Source: an uncultured Planococcus sp. (GTDB lineage Bacteria; Bacillota; Bacilli; Bacillales_A; Planococcaceae). From it: DNA of 64,000 bases. Within the stretch, counting starts at the first letter, position 1, and each line of letters begins with the position of its first letter. Of the stretch, positions 44,457 to 56,151 are shown piece after piece. The DNA lies in the NCBI GenBank assembly GCA_947493585.1, contig CANLRI010000006.1, positions 25,584 to 89,583 of the forward strand, given 5' to 3'. The translations under genes were made by a program, and so were the position numbers. Below the pieces are notes generated by a model. The model did not search any database. It was given only the letters and a program-made list of their open reading frames with translations, and was not told where the DNA came from.

Positions 44457-45263
44457 ATGCCGATCATTACGAAAATAACCCGCGGAAAAAACAATCCGGA
44501 ACGCTATAATATTTATTTGGAAGAAAAATTTGCGTTCAGTGTCGACGAAACCTTGATCATCCGCTACCAATTGACTAAAGGCAAAGAACTCGACCAGTGG
44601 ACGATCGAAGAAATGAACTTTGAGGATGAAGTCCGCAAAGCATTCAATAAAGCGTTGCATTACCTCGGCTTCCGCATGCGCAGTGAAGGCGAAGTCCGTA
44701 AAAAGTTGAAAGAAAAGGAATTCGGAGAAGCCGTCATCGACGAAGCGGTCAAGAAGCTCTACGAACTCAGCTTCCTCGATGATCAGCAGTTTTCAGAAGC
44801 CTTGCTCCGGACACAAATCAAATCCGGCAAAAAAGGGCCGAGGGCAATCCAGCAGGACATGCAAAAGAGAGGAATTGATAAGGCTATGCAAAAAGATGTC
44901 TTAACCAATTACAGTGAAGAAGAGCAGCTAGAAGTCGCCACAGGCCTTGCCGAAAAAATCGCAGTGAAAGAACAATCGAAAACCCCGAGCCAGGTCAAAC
45001 AAAAAATCAATGATTCATTGATGAGAAAAGGCTACCCTTACGCGATTATCAAACAAGCAATCGAAACGCTGGATCTTGAACGCGACGGCGACCAGTGGCT
45101 CGACAGCGTTCGCCAGCAGGGGGACAAATTGTGGCGCAAGCACGAAAGCAAATTGTCAGGGAACGACTTGAGCCGGAAAGTAAAGCAAGGGCTTTATCAG
45201 AAAGGCTTCCCGGGCGATGTGATCAGTCAGTACATCGAAGAAAAGGAGCTTGAAGATGAGTGA
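44457..45263 (+). CDS. recX: RecX, regulator of RecA
   Basis: The 268-residue protein is built of tandem three-helix RecX repeats: HYLGFRMRSEGEVRKKL, YELSFLDDQQFSEALL and KRGIDKAMQKD, with further copies to the C-terminus (KVKQGLYQKGFPGDVI). It binds RecA filaments and tunes their activity in recombination and SOS. ATG 44457 has GAGGGG upstream; the earlier frame overlaps the divergent yfhF-like gene. The stop overlaps the yfhH start by eight bases, matching B. subtilis recX(yfhG)-yfhH order. Confidence 0.94.
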   Translation: MPIITKITRGKNNPERYNIYLEEKFAFSVDETLIIRYQLTKGKELDQWTIEEMNFEDEVRKAFNKALHYLGFRMRSEGEVRKKLKEKEFGEAVIDEAVKKLYELSFLDDQQFSEALLRTQIKSGKKGPRAIQQDMQKRGIDKAMQKDVLTNYSEEEQLEVATGLAEKIAVKEQSKTPSQVKQKINDSLMRKGYPYAIIKQAIETLDLERDGDQWLDSVRQQGDKLWRKHESKLSGNDLSRKVKQGLYQKGFPGDVISQYIEEKELEDE

Positions 45264-45588
45264 GCATAAACCATATTCACAAATGGACGAGACAGAGCTG
45301 CGCAATGAAATCGCCCGTCTGAAAGAAAAAGCGCGCAAGGCGGAACAACTTGGCATCGTCAACGAATTCGCGGTGCTCGAGCGCAAAGCCATCATGGCCG
45401 CCTCGTTCCTGCTGGACCCAAAAGACTTTAAACCAGGGGAAGTCTACCGTGTGGAAGGCGACCCGAATGTCTATTTTCAAATTGATTACTTAAAAGGCAA
45501 TTTTGCCTGGGGCTACCGCATGGGCGGCGCCAAGCACACGGAAGCATTGCCGATTTCCATGCTCCGTCCATTAAAGGAAGGGAAGTGA
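45256..45588 (+). CDS. YfhH family protein (DUF1811)
   Basis: The 110-residue protein matches YfhH: a helical N-terminus (MDETELRNEIARLKEKARKA), FAVLERKAIMAASFLLDP, then a small beta barrel (GEVYRVEGDPNVYFQIDYLKG). A crystal structure is known for a relative but not a function. ATG 45256 has AAAAGGAG upstream and lies within the recX end, so the two are translationally coupled. The YfhJ gene follows after four bases. Confidence 0.92.
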   Translation: MSEHKPYSQMDETELRNEIARLKEKARKAEQLGIVNEFAVLERKAIMAASFLLDPKDFKPGEVYRVEGDPNVYFQIDYLKGNFAWGYRMGGAKHTEALPISMLRPLKEGK

Positions 45589-45592
45589 ACCG

Positions 45593-45847
45593 ATGAAAGA
45601 AGTCATTGAGCAGTTAATCATCGAATTGAGAGAAAAAAACCCGGAGCTGTCGGAAGACAAAGCCCGGACGTGGATCGAACTTTTAGTATCTGATTTTGAA
45701 TCGTCTTACGCGAAAGCGGGATATGATTACCAAGGCACGGCGGTCGTCGAGAAAGTCGTACGACAATGGATTGAAAGCTACGGCGATAAAATCCATGAAT
45801 TTGCAGGGAACAATCCAAAATATGCACATCTTTTGCATGATGCATAA
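45593..45847 (+). CDS. YfhJ family protein (WVELL type)
   Basis: The 84-residue acidic helical protein contains DKARTWIELLVSDFESSYAK, the family's W-(I/V)-ELL motif, and a C-terminal VVRQWIESYGDKIHEF. Function is unknown. It starts four bases after yfhH with GGGAAG inside that gene, and is the last gene of recX-yfhH-yfhJ. A strong GC-rich terminator follows at 45852. Confidence 0.9.
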   Translation: MKEVIEQLIIELREKNPELSEDKARTWIELLVSDFESSYAKAGYDYQGTAVVEKVVRQWIESYGDKIHEFAGNNPKYAHLLHDA

Positions 45848-45851
45848 ACGA

Positions 45852-45890
45852 TAAAAAAACGGCCGGGGATGATTGCCCCGGCCGTTTTTC
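45852..45890. terminator. Terminator shared by the recX operon and yfhP
   Basis: ACGGCCGGGG pairs with CCCCGGCCGT around seven bases, with A and T runs on both sides. Confidence 0.93.
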
Positions 45891-45893
45891 TGT

Positions 45894-46874
45894 TCAGTTA
45901 TGGCTGAAATCGAGCTTTTTCCTCAATTTATCTTCGCTAAAAATCCATCCTGTATAGGAGTTCAGGATATTATGGTCCTCGTCCAGATGGGCAACCGCGA
46001 CAAACGGATAATAATCATTGCTGCGGTAGCGCAAATCAATCAAGCGTACTTCGTAGATTTCTCCGTATTGATTGATTTCCCAGCGGTAAAGCGGAGAAAA
46101 CGAGACGAAGGCATCCAGATTCTTGTCTTTCATTGCCGTCTGGATCAAGGCGTTTTCAGGCATTGGCTTTTTCAGGAACTTGTCATAAATATTGATCGAG
46201 CGGCCATACGCCTGTCCCACATAATGGTGTCGGTCAGTATCAGCGGCAATGCGCCATTGGAAATAGCGCATCGTCGGCGCGACGAATACATCGTTCGTGC
46301 CCGGGATCGTATTGCGGATCGCCTGCTTAATCGCTGATTGCAGCGCAAAGCGCGAAACGTAATAAAAGAACAAAATGACATACAAAATGCTCATTGTCCA
46401 AACCGGATCGGCTCCGAACGCCCAGATCATGAGGGCCACGACGTGCGCGCCAAAAATGATTGGGTCAAAGGTATTAATGACGCCGAGTGCCACCCAATGA
46501 TTGGAAAATGGCCGAAGTGCCTGTGTACCGTATGAGTTGAATATGTCCACAAATACATGCAGGAACACGGCCAGAAAAGTCCATAACCATAAATGAAGTA
46601 AATTAGCTTCTGGGAAAATGAGGTAGATAGCGCCCGAAAGCAAAATAGGCCATGACAGTACGGCTGGCACGGAATGCGTAATGCCCCTGTGATGGCGGAT
46701 ATACACCGCGTTGTCGCGCAGTTTTAAAACAGTATCAATATCGGGGATTTGTGAGCCGATAATGGTGCCGGTCATGACGGCAGTCCAAGTGGCTGGATGA
46801 GCAGCGACAACGGGATCGGCCATAGCCAGCCCGCCGAGCGCAATACCCATGACGATATGAGTTCCTGTATCCAT
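45894..46874 (-). CDS. Membrane-bound metal-dependent hydrolase (YfhP, DUF457)
   Basis: The 326-residue protein starts TGTHIVMGIALGGLAM and carries the YdjM/DUF457 metal motifs PDIDTVLKL, RHHRGITHS and LHVFVDIFNSYG, with about four membrane spans in the first 180 residues and a soluble C-terminal domain. It is presumed to be a phospholipid-type hydrolase; in B. subtilis YfhP is reported as a negative regulator of this gene area. AAAGGGGGA precedes ATG 46874. It is divergent from mutY. Confidence 0.88.
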   Translation of the reverse strand: MDTGTHIVMGIALGGLAMADPVVAAHPATWTAVMTGTIIGSQIPDIDTVLKLRDNAVYIRHHRGITHSVPAVLSWPILLSGAIYLIFPEANLLHLWLWTFLAVFLHVFVDIFNSYGTQALRPFSNHWVALGVINTFDPIIFGAHVVALMIWAFGADPVWTMSILYVILFFYYVSRFALQSAIKQAIRNTIPGTNDVFVAPTMRYFQWRIAADTDRHHYVGQAYGRSINIYDKFLKKPMPENALIQTAMKDKNLDAFVSFSPLYRWEINQYGEIYEVRLIDLRYRSNDYYPFVAVAHLDEDHNILNSYTGWIFSEDKLRKKLDFSHN

Positions 46875-47011
46875 CGACGCATCCCCCTTTATTGCGAGCG
46901 TTTATAATATCTTGTGTGCCCGCCATTTGATAAAATAAGCATATTCCCTAAATATACATACCCGCTTCAGGGCCGGAATACTCAGCACGAACGGAGGCAG
47001 AAAACATAAAT

Positions 47012-48819
<1,808 letters not shown>

Positions 48820-48922
48820 TTCTCGCAACTTTCGGCTTATTGCTGTATGTTTTCAGAATTGATTGATATAATGAACGGGAGATAACATATAGTGATAGTT
48901 AGACGAAAAGGTGGGATGGTGC

Positions 48923-49468
48923 ATGGCGGTTCCTGCGGAGGGTGAAACAATCCAGATCCACAGTTACAAGCACAACGGACGCATCCACCGTGTCTGGCAG
49001 GAAACAACTGTACTGAAAGGGACGAACAATATTGTAATCGGTGCGAACGAACGCACGCTGGTGAGGGAATCGGATGGCAGGACATGGTTGACGCGAGAAC
49101 CGTCGATCTGTTATTTCCATGCTGAACATTGGTTCAACATCATCTGCATGCTGCGTGACGACGGCGTTTATTATTATTGCAATATCAGCTCCCCGTTCGT
49201 CTACAATAATGGATCGTTGAAATACATCGATTATGACTTGGATGTAAAAGTGTTTCCGGATATGTCTTACACGCTGTTGGATGAAGACGAATTTGAAGAC
49301 CATAAGCGGCAAATGGGCTACCCAGAAGTCATCGATCAAATACTCTACCGCAATGTAGACAAGCTGATCAGTTGGATCAAGCAAAGAAGAGGACCTTTTG
49401 CCCAGGACTTTATTGAAGTATGGACGAACCGGTATGAATTTCATAAGCATAACCGGATTCATGATTAA
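48923..49468 (+). CDS. ntdP: Nucleoside tri/diphosphate phosphatase (DUF402)
   Basis: The 181-residue protein is a DUF402 barrel: [38 protein letters not shown] and [16 protein letters not shown] with the conserved acidic residues that bind Mg, and a C-terminal helix. The B. subtilis/Staphylococcus aureus homologue NtdP (YgaC) hydrolyses nucleoside tri- and diphosphates. ATG 48923 has AGGTGGGA upstream; GTG 48911 is a frame extension. A TGA-TATAAT extended -10 lies at 48864-48872. A terminator follows. Confidence 0.93.
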   Translation: MAVPAEGETIQIHSYKHNGRIHRVWQETTVLKGTNNIVIGANERTLVRESDGRTWLTREPSICYFHAEHWFNIICMLRDDGVYYYCNISSPFVYNNGSLKYIDYDLDVKVFPDMSYTLLDEDEFEDHKRQMGYPEVIDQILYRNVDKLISWIKQRRGPFAQDFIEVWTNRYEFHKHNRIHD

Positions 49469-49474
49469 CATGGA

Positions 49475-49501
49475 AAACCTGTTGCCTGCCAACAGGTTTT
49501 T
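49475..49501 (+). terminator. Terminator of ntdP
   Basis: AAAACCTGTTG and CAACAGGTTTTT form the stem, with T residues after it. Confidence 0.85.
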
Positions 49502-49528
49502 CGTTTTGAACAGAATGGAGTGAACAGT

Positions 49529-51274
49529 TTGAGCAGTATGAAACGCTATATGAAATTCGTCAAGCCTTATTATTGGCAGATTGCCTTGACGATCTTCATC
49601 GGGATCTTCAAGTTTGCGATTCCTCTTTTTATCCCTCTTTTAATCAAGATTGTCATTGATGATATCATCGGCGCAGAGGCATTGTCGGATGCCGAAAAAC
49701 TCCGCCAGCTTTACTTGTGGCTCGGGGGAACGGCGATCGTGTTCTTCCTGCTGCGCCCGCCGATTGAATATTTCCGCCAGTATTATGCACAATATGTCAG
49801 CAATAAAATTCTCTACGATATCCGTGGCTATCTTTACGGCCACCTGCAGCGCCTGAGCTTGCGTTATTACGCGAACACAAGAGCAGGGGAAATCATTTCA
49901 CGGGTCATTAATGATGTCGAACAGACGAAAAACTTCGTCATGATCGGCTTGATGAATGTCTGGCTCGATGTCGCGACCATCCTCATTGCCATCATCATTA
50001 TGCTCACCATGGACGTCTCCTTGACGATTGTTGCCCTGTTGGCGTTTCCGTTTTATGCGTTCAGCGTCAAATATTTCTTCGGACGCTTGCGCGATTTGAC
50101 GCGTGAACGGTCCCAGGCACTCGCCAATGTCCAAAGTTATTTGCACGAACGTGTACAAGGCATGAGCATCATCAAAAGCTTTGCGCTTGAAAAGCACGAA
50201 CAGAAGATTTTCAACAACACGAACGATCAATTCCTGGAAAAAGCGATCGACCATACGAAATGGAATGCCAAAGCATTCGCAGTCGTCAATACCATCACCG
50301 ACGTAGCGCCATTATTGGTCATTGGCTACGCCGGCTACCAGGTCATCCAGGGGAATTTGACACTCGGAACGATGGTGGCGTTTATCGCTTATATCGAACG
50401 GCTTTATAATCCATTGCGCCGCCTCGTCAACTCGTCAACGACGCTCGTCCAATCACTTGCTTCGATGGACCGCGTCTTCGAGATGGTCGATGAAGAATAC
50501 GACGTGACCGATAAACAAGGCGCTCGCGAACTCGGACGCGTCGATGGCAAGCTCGAATTCCATAATGTCTCATTCCACTACAACGATGGGGGAAGCGAAG
50601 TGTTGTCGAACCTCAACTTCACGGTTCGACCAGGAGAGACAGTGGCATTTGTCGGCATGAGCGGCGGCGGCAAATCGACGATCGTCTCGCTTATCCCAAG
50701 ATTCTACGATGCTACTGAAGGCACGATCCGCATGGATGGCCATGACTTGAAAGATGTAACGATTCATTCATTGCGCGACCAGATCGGTCTCGTCTTGCAA
50801 GATTCGATCCTGTTCAGCGAATCGGTCAAGGAAAATATCCTGATGGGCAAGCCTGATGCGACTGACGAGGAAGTCATCGCCGCGGCAAAAGCGGCGAATG
50901 CCCATGAATTTATCACAAACTTGCCGGAAGGCTACGATACGAAAGTCGGCGAGCGCGGCGTCAAATTATCCGGCGGCCAAAAACAGCGCATTGCCATTTC
51001 CCGTGTTTTCCTGAAAGACCCGGCGATCCTCATCTTGGACGAAGCGACATCCGCACTCGACCTGGAAAGCGAAGCGTTGATTCAGGATTCCTTGGAACGG
51101 CTTGCGCATGACCGCACGACATTAATGGTCGCGCACCGCTTATCGACCATTACCCATGCCGATCAAATATTGGTCATCGACAATGGCCAGTTAGCTGAAC
51201 AAGGCACGCATGAAGAGCTGCTGAAAAAGCGCGGCGTCTATTACAAGCTATTCCAAGTGCAGAACATAGGTTAA
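49529..51274 (+). CDS. ABC exporter, multidrug/lipid type (YgaD-like half transporter)
   Basis: The 581-residue protein joins a six-span exporter domain (residues ~1-310) to an ATPase domain with Walker [11 protein letters not shown]-loop [10 protein letters not shown], signature LSGGQKQR, Walker [13 protein letters not shown] and the H-loop VAHRLST. It would act as a homodimer exporting lipids or drugs. TTG 49529 ([14 protein letters not shown]) has GGAG eight bases upstream; ATG 49538 is too far and GTG 49520 too close. The ntdP-ygaD order matches B. subtilis. Confidence 0.94.
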   Translation: MSSMKRYMKFVKPYYWQIALTIFIGIFKFAIPLFIPLLIKIVIDDIIGAEALSDAEKLRQLYLWLGGTAIVFFLLRPPIEYFRQYYAQYVSNKILYDIRGYLYGHLQRLSLRYYANTRAGEIISRVINDVEQTKNFVMIGLMNVWLDVATILIAIIIMLTMDVSLTIVALLAFPFYAFSVKYFFGRLRDLTRERSQALANVQSYLHERVQGMSIIKSFALEKHEQKIFNNTNDQFLEKAIDHTKWNAKAFAVVNTITDVAPLLVIGYAGYQVIQGNLTLGTMVAFIAYIERLYNPLRRLVNSSTTLVQSLASMDRVFEMVDEEYDVTDKQGARELGRVDGKLEFHNVSFHYNDGGSEVLSNLNFTVRPGETVAFVGMSGGGKSTIVSLIPRFYDATEGTIRMDGHDLKDVTIHSLRDQIGLVLQDSILFSESVKENILMGKPDATDEEVIAAAKAANAHEFITNLPEGYDTKVGERGVKLSGGQKQRIAISRVFLKDPAILILDEATSALDLESEALIQDSLERLAHDRTTLMVAHRLSTITHADQILVIDNGQLAEQGTHEELLKKRGVYYKLFQVQNIG

Positions 51275-51283
51275 CTATTTCAC

Positions 51284-51312
51284 GCTCCCCAATTTCTGGG
51301 GAGCTTTTTTAA
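51284..51312 (+). terminator. Terminator of the YgaD-like gene
   Basis: GCTCCCCA and TGGGGAGC pair around ATTTC, then six T. Confidence 0.92.
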
Positions 51313-51348
51313 TAGGTAGGAAGGCTTTCGCCAATCTCCCGAAAACTA

Positions 51349-51376
51349 TTGCATTACTACTAATATTACGTATAAT
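51349..51376 (+). promoter_or_regulatory. Promoter of the oligopeptide transporter operon
   Basis: TTGCAT (51349-51354), 16 bases, TATAAT (51371-51376), 52 bases before the first gene. Confidence 0.75.
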
Positions 51377-51427
51377 GGAAACACGGAGAATGTTCTGAAT
51401 AATTTAAAATGAAGAAGGAGGATCTCT

Positions 51428-52447
51428 ATGGACGAACGTAAAACCATCTTGGATGTGAAAGGGCTGCGCACTTCCTTTTTCACTGATGATGGAGAAGTAC
51501 CGGCAGTCGACAACGTGGATTTCCATATCCGCCAGGGAGAAGTGCTCGGCATCGTAGGAGAATCAGGCTGCGGCAAAAGTGTTACCTCATTGTCCATAAT
51601 GGGGCTGGTGCCAAGTCCTCCAGGAAAAATTGTCAGCGGGGAAATTTTATTCCAAGATAAGGATTTAACCAAGTTATCCGATAAAGAAATGCGCCAGATC
51701 CGCGGCGATGACATCGCAATGATTTTTCAGGAGCCAATGACTTCGCTGAACCCATTGTTTACCATCGGCAATCAATTGCGTGAAGCATTGAAGATCCATA
51801 AAAAGGATTGGTCGAAAAGCCAAATTCAGGAGCGCGCCGTCGAAATGATGAAATTGGTCGGCCTGCCACGTGCAGAAGCTTTGCTTAATGATTATCCTCA
51901 TCAATTATCAGGGGGGATGCGCCAGCGCGTGATGATCGCGATGGCTTTATTGTGCGACCCGAAAGTGTTGATCGCCGATGAACCGACCACGGCACTCGAT
52001 GTAACCATCCAGGCGCAGATCCTAAAACTGATCAAGAATTTAAACGAACGGCTCGATACAGCCGTTTTGTTGATTACCCATGACCTTGGAGTCGTCGCTG
52101 AAACTTGCGAACGCGTCGTTGTCATGTACGCGGGCAAAGTGGTCGAAGAAGGGCCAGTACATACTATTTTCAATGATCCGCAGCATCCATATACCCGCGG
52201 CCTTCTAGAAAGCGTACCCGACATGCGCTTCAAGAAAGAGCGGCTATACTCTATCCCAGGAAACGTGCCAAAACCGGGATCGATCAAAGTAGGCTGCAAA
52301 TACGCAGCACGTTGTGAATTTGCTTTCGATCGTTGCCGTGTGGAAGACCCGGAATTATACCAGACGGCAGAAGACCACAAGACGCGCTGTTTCCTATTCG
52401 ATCCAAAGGAGGCCGAGTCGCATGACAGAACCGTTGTTGAAAGTTGA
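51428..52447 (+). CDS. Oligopeptide/dipeptide ABC importer ATPase (DppD/OppD)
   Basis: The 339-residue protein has Walker [10 protein letters not shown]-loop [12 protein letters not shown], signature LSGGMRQR, Walker [13 protein letters not shown] and the OppD/DppD C-terminal extension with Cys-rich [15 protein letters not shown], an iron-sulfur-type motif. It energises peptide import with DppF. AAGGAGGAT precedes ATG 51428. It is the first of five genes, ATPase-ATPase-binding protein-permease-permease; the two ATPase genes overlap. Confidence 0.94.
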   Translation: MDERKTILDVKGLRTSFFTDDGEVPAVDNVDFHIRQGEVLGIVGESGCGKSVTSLSIMGLVPSPPGKIVSGEILFQDKDLTKLSDKEMRQIRGDDIAMIFQEPMTSLNPLFTIGNQLREALKIHKKDWSKSQIQERAVEMMKLVGLPRAEALLNDYPHQLSGGMRQRVMIAMALLCDPKVLIADEPTTALDVTIQAQILKLIKNLNERLDTAVLLITHDLGVVAETCERVVVMYAGKVVEEGPVHTIFNDPQHPYTRGLLESVPDMRFKKERLYSIPGNVPKPGSIKVGCKYAARCEFAFDRCRVEDPELYQTAEDHKTRCFLFDPKEAESHDRTVVES

Positions 52448-53405
52448 AGGCTTAAAAAAATATTTTCCGGTTACGGGCGGCATGTTCGGCCGTGTCAAAG
52501 GGCAGGTCAAAGCGGTTGATGACATCTCTTTTTATGTAAATGAAGGCGAAACGCTTGGAATCGTCGGCGAATCGGGCTGCGGCAAGTCGACGACCGGGCG
52601 TATGCTTATGCGCTTGCTCGATCCGACAGAAGGCAAAGTGACATTTGACGGACAGGAATTGACCAGTTTGTCAGCGTCGGAAATGCGCAAGGCCAGACGC
52701 GACATCCAAATGGTGTTCCAGGATCCATATGCGTCACTCAATCCGCGCCACAGCATTGAAAAAATCTTGATGGAGCCGCTCAATGTCCATAATATCGGCG
52801 ATCCGAAAGAGCGTAAACGCAAAGTTTACGAGTTTCTCGAAATCGTTGGGCTCAGCAGCTACCACGCTAAACGCTATCCGCATCAATTCAGCGGCGGCCA
52901 GCGCCAGCGTATTGGAATCGCGCGCGCGCTCATGACCAACCCGAAACTGATCATCGCTGATGAGCCGGTTTCTGCGCTTGATGTATCGATTCAAGCACAA
53001 GTGCTCAATCTGATGCAGGATCTGCAGCGCGATTTGAAACTGACGTACATATTCATCGCCCATGATTTGGGCGTCGTTCGCCATATCAGCGACCGCGTGG
53101 GCGTCATGTATTTGGGCAATATGGCGGAACTTGCGGATACAGAAAGCCTGTATGAGAAGCCGCTTCATCCTTATACGCAAGCGCTGCTATCGGCAGTGCC
53201 TGTTCCGGATCCTGATTTTGTCCGCGAGGAAGTAGTGATTAAAGGGGATGTGCCGAGCCCAGCAAACCCGCCATCTGGCTGCCGCTTCCATACACGCTGC
53301 CCATTCAAGATGGATATCTGCTCGCAGGAAATTCCGCGTTTTGCGGAAGTTGAACCAGGTCATTCTGTGGCTTGCCACCTCTATGAGGAATGCAGGCCGC
53401 AATGA
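52422..53405 (+). CDS. Oligopeptide/dipeptide ABC importer ATPase (DppF/OppF)
   Basis: The 327-residue protein has Walker [23 protein letters not shown], signature FSGGQRQR, Walker [13 protein letters not shown] and a C-terminal cysteine motif ([16 protein letters not shown]). It pairs with the DppD-type subunit. ATG 52422 with AAAGGAGG upstream overlaps the end of the first gene by 26 bases in another frame; the frame extension to 52314 lies within that gene and is rejected. The binding protein gene follows after 29 bases. Confidence 0.94.
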   Translation: MTEPLLKVEGLKKYFPVTGGMFGRVKGQVKAVDDISFYVNEGETLGIVGESGCGKSTTGRMLMRLLDPTEGKVTFDGQELTSLSASEMRKARRDIQMVFQDPYASLNPRHSIEKILMEPLNVHNIGDPKERKRKVYEFLEIVGLSSYHAKRYPHQFSGGQRQRIGIARALMTNPKLIIADEPVSALDVSIQAQVLNLMQDLQRDLKLTYIFIAHDLGVVRHISDRVGVMYLGNMAELADTESLYEKPLHPYTQALLSAVPVPDPDFVREEVVIKGDVPSPANPPSGCRFHTRCPFKMDICSQEIPRFAEVEPGHSVACHLYEECRPQ

Positions 53406-53434
53406 TAATAAAAAAACAAAACGGAGGGGTTATT

Positions 53435-55048
53435 TTGGGGAAAAAGAAATTGGTATCACTTGCTTTCCTGATGCTGCTTTTGCTGTCGACAGCGCTTTAC
53501 GGCTGTTCAGGCGGTGATTCGGAGTCAGGCGGAGAAGGCGGAGAGTCAGAATCAGGCGGCGAAAAAGTCCTGATCTTCGGACGTGGCGGCGACTCGGTAT
53601 CATTGGATCCGATCACGGTTACAGATGGAGAGTCTTTCAAAGTAACGAAAAACATTTTCGATACATTGATCAATTTCGGCGAGCAGGATACAGAAATTGA
53701 ACCAGCGCTTGCTAGTGAATGGGAAGCAGCTGAAGATGGTTTGACTTACACGTTCCAATTGCAAGAAGGCGTCACGTTCCATGATGGAACAGATTTCAAC
53801 GCAGAAGCAGTTGTCGCGAACTTTGAGCGCTGGGCTGCTGGGGATGCAGACCAGTTCCCGTACTATAAATCGATGTTTGGCGGATTTGGCGATGAAGAAG
53901 AACATGTCATCGAATCTGTCGAAGCGACTGGCGATTACGAAGTCGTGATTAAATTGAAGCGCCCACAAGCACCATTCTTGAAAAACTTGGCGATGAGCCC
54001 GTTTGGCATCGCGTCACCGACAGCATTTGAAGAAGCCGGCGAATCATTCGGCGACCAACCTGTCGGAACTGGCCCATTCAAATTTGTTGAATGGCAACGT
54101 AACGATACGGTAACAATCGAGAAATTCGATGATTACTGGGTGGATGGAGAGCCGAAACTCGACCAAGTCGTGTTCCGTGCAATTCCGGATAACTCAGCTC
54201 GCCTGAACGCATTATTGTCTGGCGAAATCGATTTGGCTGACGGCATCACGCCATCAGATTCAGAAACGATCGAAAACGATGAAAACCTGCAATTGTTCGA
54301 ACGCCCGTCGATGAACGTTGGCTACCTTGGATTAACGACTACTCGTGAGCCATTCGATGATCCGAAAGTCCGCCAGGCAATGAACCATGCGATCGATCGC
54401 CAGGCAATTGTTGATTCATTCTTCGAAGGCCGTGCAGAGGTCGCGAAAAACCCGATGCCTCCGGTAATCAGCGGTTATAACGACAGCATTGAAGGTTACG
54501 AGTACGATCCTGAAAAAGCGAAAGAACTTTTGGCTGAAGCAGGACTCGAAGATGGCTTTACAATGGAACTATGGGCAATGCCAGTTCCACGTCCGTATAT
54601 GCCAGATGGACAAAAAGTAGCTGAAGCAATCCAAAGTGATTTGGCAGAAGTCGGCATCACAGCTGAAATCGTTTCTTACGAGTGGGCAACCTACCTCGAA
54701 AAAGCTGCAGCGGGAGAAGCGGATGCATTCCTTCTTGGCTGGACAGGCGATAACGGCGATGCTGATAACTTCTTGTATGTATTGCTTGACCAAGACAACA
54801 TCGGTTCAAACAACTACACATACTACGAAAACCAGGATCTTCACGATATCTTGATCGAAGCTCAAACAGAAGTGGATGAAGATGCCCGCAACGAATTGTA
54901 CATGCAGGCTCAGGAAATCATCCACGAAGACGCGCCATGGGTACCGCTTGCGCACTCTACACCGCTTCTTGCCGGTGGGACGAACGTAATCGACTTTAAA
55001 GCGCATCCAACTGGCTCTGACAAACTGGCATCAGTGGATATGGAGTAG
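53435..55048 (+). CDS. Peptide-binding lipoprotein of the ABC importer (SBP family 5)
   Basis: The 537-residue protein has a lipoprotein signal (VSLAFLMLLLLSTALYGC, lipobox LYGC) followed by a Gly/Ser/Glu-rich linker. The family 5 core includes LASEWEAAEDGLTYTFQL, VTFHDGTDF and FDDPKVRQAMNHAIDR. It is tethered outside and delivers peptides (or heme/nickel in some relatives) to the permeases. TTG 53435 has GGAGGGG upstream; ATG 53402 precedes that site. A hairpin terminator directly after the gene may lower expression of the permeases. Confidence 0.95.
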   Translation: MGKKKLVSLAFLMLLLLSTALYGCSGGDSESGGEGGESESGGEKVLIFGRGGDSVSLDPITVTDGESFKVTKNIFDTLINFGEQDTEIEPALASEWEAAEDGLTYTFQLQEGVTFHDGTDFNAEAVVANFERWAAGDADQFPYYKSMFGGFGDEEEHVIESVEATGDYEVVIKLKRPQAPFLKNLAMSPFGIASPTAFEEAGESFGDQPVGTGPFKFVEWQRNDTVTIEKFDDYWVDGEPKLDQVVFRAIPDNSARLNALLSGEIDLADGITPSDSETIENDENLQLFERPSMNVGYLGLTTTREPFDDPKVRQAMNHAIDRQAIVDSFFEGRAEVAKNPMPPVISGYNDSIEGYEYDPEKAKELLAEAGLEDGFTMELWAMPVPRPYMPDGQKVAEAIQSDLAEVGITAEIVSYEWATYLEKAAAGEADAFLLGWTGDNGDADNFLYVLLDQDNIGSNNYTYYENQDLHDILIEAQTEVDEDARNELYMQAQEIIHEDAPWVPLAHSTPLLAGGTNVIDFKAHPTGSDKLASVDME

Positions 55049-55059
55049 GCATTTCTTTT

Positions 55060-55092
55060 GGGGGAGAGGTCGTACTGATTTCTCCCCCTTTT
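55060..55092 (+). terminator. Intra-operon terminator after the binding protein gene
   Basis: GGGGGAGA (55060-55067) pairs with TCTCCCCC (55081-55088) around 13 bases, then TTTTC. It stands between the binding protein and permease genes, so partial read-through is expected. Confidence 0.7.
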
Positions 55093-55129
55093 CAATACAT
55101 AATGCAATTGAGATGGAGAGGTGAAGAAG

Positions 55130-56134
55130 ATGCTTCACTATATCGGGCAACGGCTTTTGCAATTGATTCCTGTTTTACTCGGAATGACGTTTATCGTCTT
55201 TATGATCATCCGGGCAATTCCGGGGGATCCCGCACAAGTCATCCTTGGGCAACAAGCATCCGAAGAAGCAATTAAAGCATTACGGACCAGTCTGGGGCTT
55301 GATAATCCCTGGTATATCCAATATTTCGATTACTTAAAAGGCCTAGTTACAGGAGACATGGGGGATTCACTGCGTACCCGTTCACCTGTTTCAGAAGAAA
55401 TTTGGCCCTATTTAGCAGCAACATTTGAGTTGTCGTTGTTCGCAATTATCATTGCGGTCGTTATCGGAATCAATGCGGGCATCATCTCTGCATGGTTCCA
55501 GAATTCATGGTTCGATTACACAGCAATGGTTTTGGCTCTTATCGGTGTTTCCATGCCGATTTTCTGGCTCGGCCTCATGAACCAATGGATTTTCTCGATT
55601 GAACTCGGCATATTACCGACGACTGGCCGTGAAAATGTTCGGGATCCAATCAATAACATTACCAATTTTTATGTGTTGGACACCATCATTCAAGGTGATT
55701 TCAACCAATTGGCGACCGTATTGAAGCATTTGGTACTTCCGGGTACGGCGCTAGCCACTATTCCGATGGCGATCATCGCACGTATGACGCGTTCGTCGAT
55801 GCTCGAAGTCATGCGCTCAGATTATGTGCGGACAGCCCGCGCTAAAGGCGTGAAAATGTTCTGGGTCGTTTATAAGCACGCATTGAAAAATGCGATCATT
55901 CCAGTACTTACAATCATCGGTTTACAGATGGGCTTATTGCTCGGCGGTGCCATTTTGACCGAAACCATTTTTGGATGGCCAGGCATCGGACGCTATATTT
56001 ACGAAGCGATCGGATTCCGCGATTATCCGGTTATCCAATCCGGCATTCTAGTCGTCGCATTTATCTTTGTCATGATCAATCTCTTTGTCGACTTGCTCTA
56101 CGGTCTAGTCGACCCAAGGATCAAATATGATTAG
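55130..56134 (+). CDS. Peptide ABC importer permease (DppB/OppB)
   Basis: The 334-residue protein has six membrane spans, starting YIGQRLLQLIPVLLGMTF, with RAIPGDPA near the N-terminus and the ATPase-coupling EAA loop MRSDYVRTARAKGVKMFWVV. It forms the membrane channel with DppC. ATG 55130 (MLHYIGQR) is chosen with GGAGAGGTG upstream; GTG 55121 lies within that site. It is separated from the binding protein gene by a hairpin and from the next permease gene by 17 bases. Confidence 0.94.
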   Translation: MLHYIGQRLLQLIPVLLGMTFIVFMIIRAIPGDPAQVILGQQASEEAIKALRTSLGLDNPWYIQYFDYLKGLVTGDMGDSLRTRSPVSEEIWPYLAATFELSLFAIIIAVVIGINAGIISAWFQNSWFDYTAMVLALIGVSMPIFWLGLMNQWIFSIELGILPTTGRENVRDPINNITNFYVLDTIIQGDFNQLATVLKHLVLPGTALATIPMAIIARMTRSSMLEVMRSDYVRTARAKGVKMFWVVYKHALKNAIIPVLTIIGLQMGLLLGGAILTETIFGWPGIGRYIYEAIGFRDYPVIQSGILVVAFIFVMINLFVDLLYGLVDPRIKYD

Positions 56135-56151
56135 GAAGGGGGAGGAGCACT

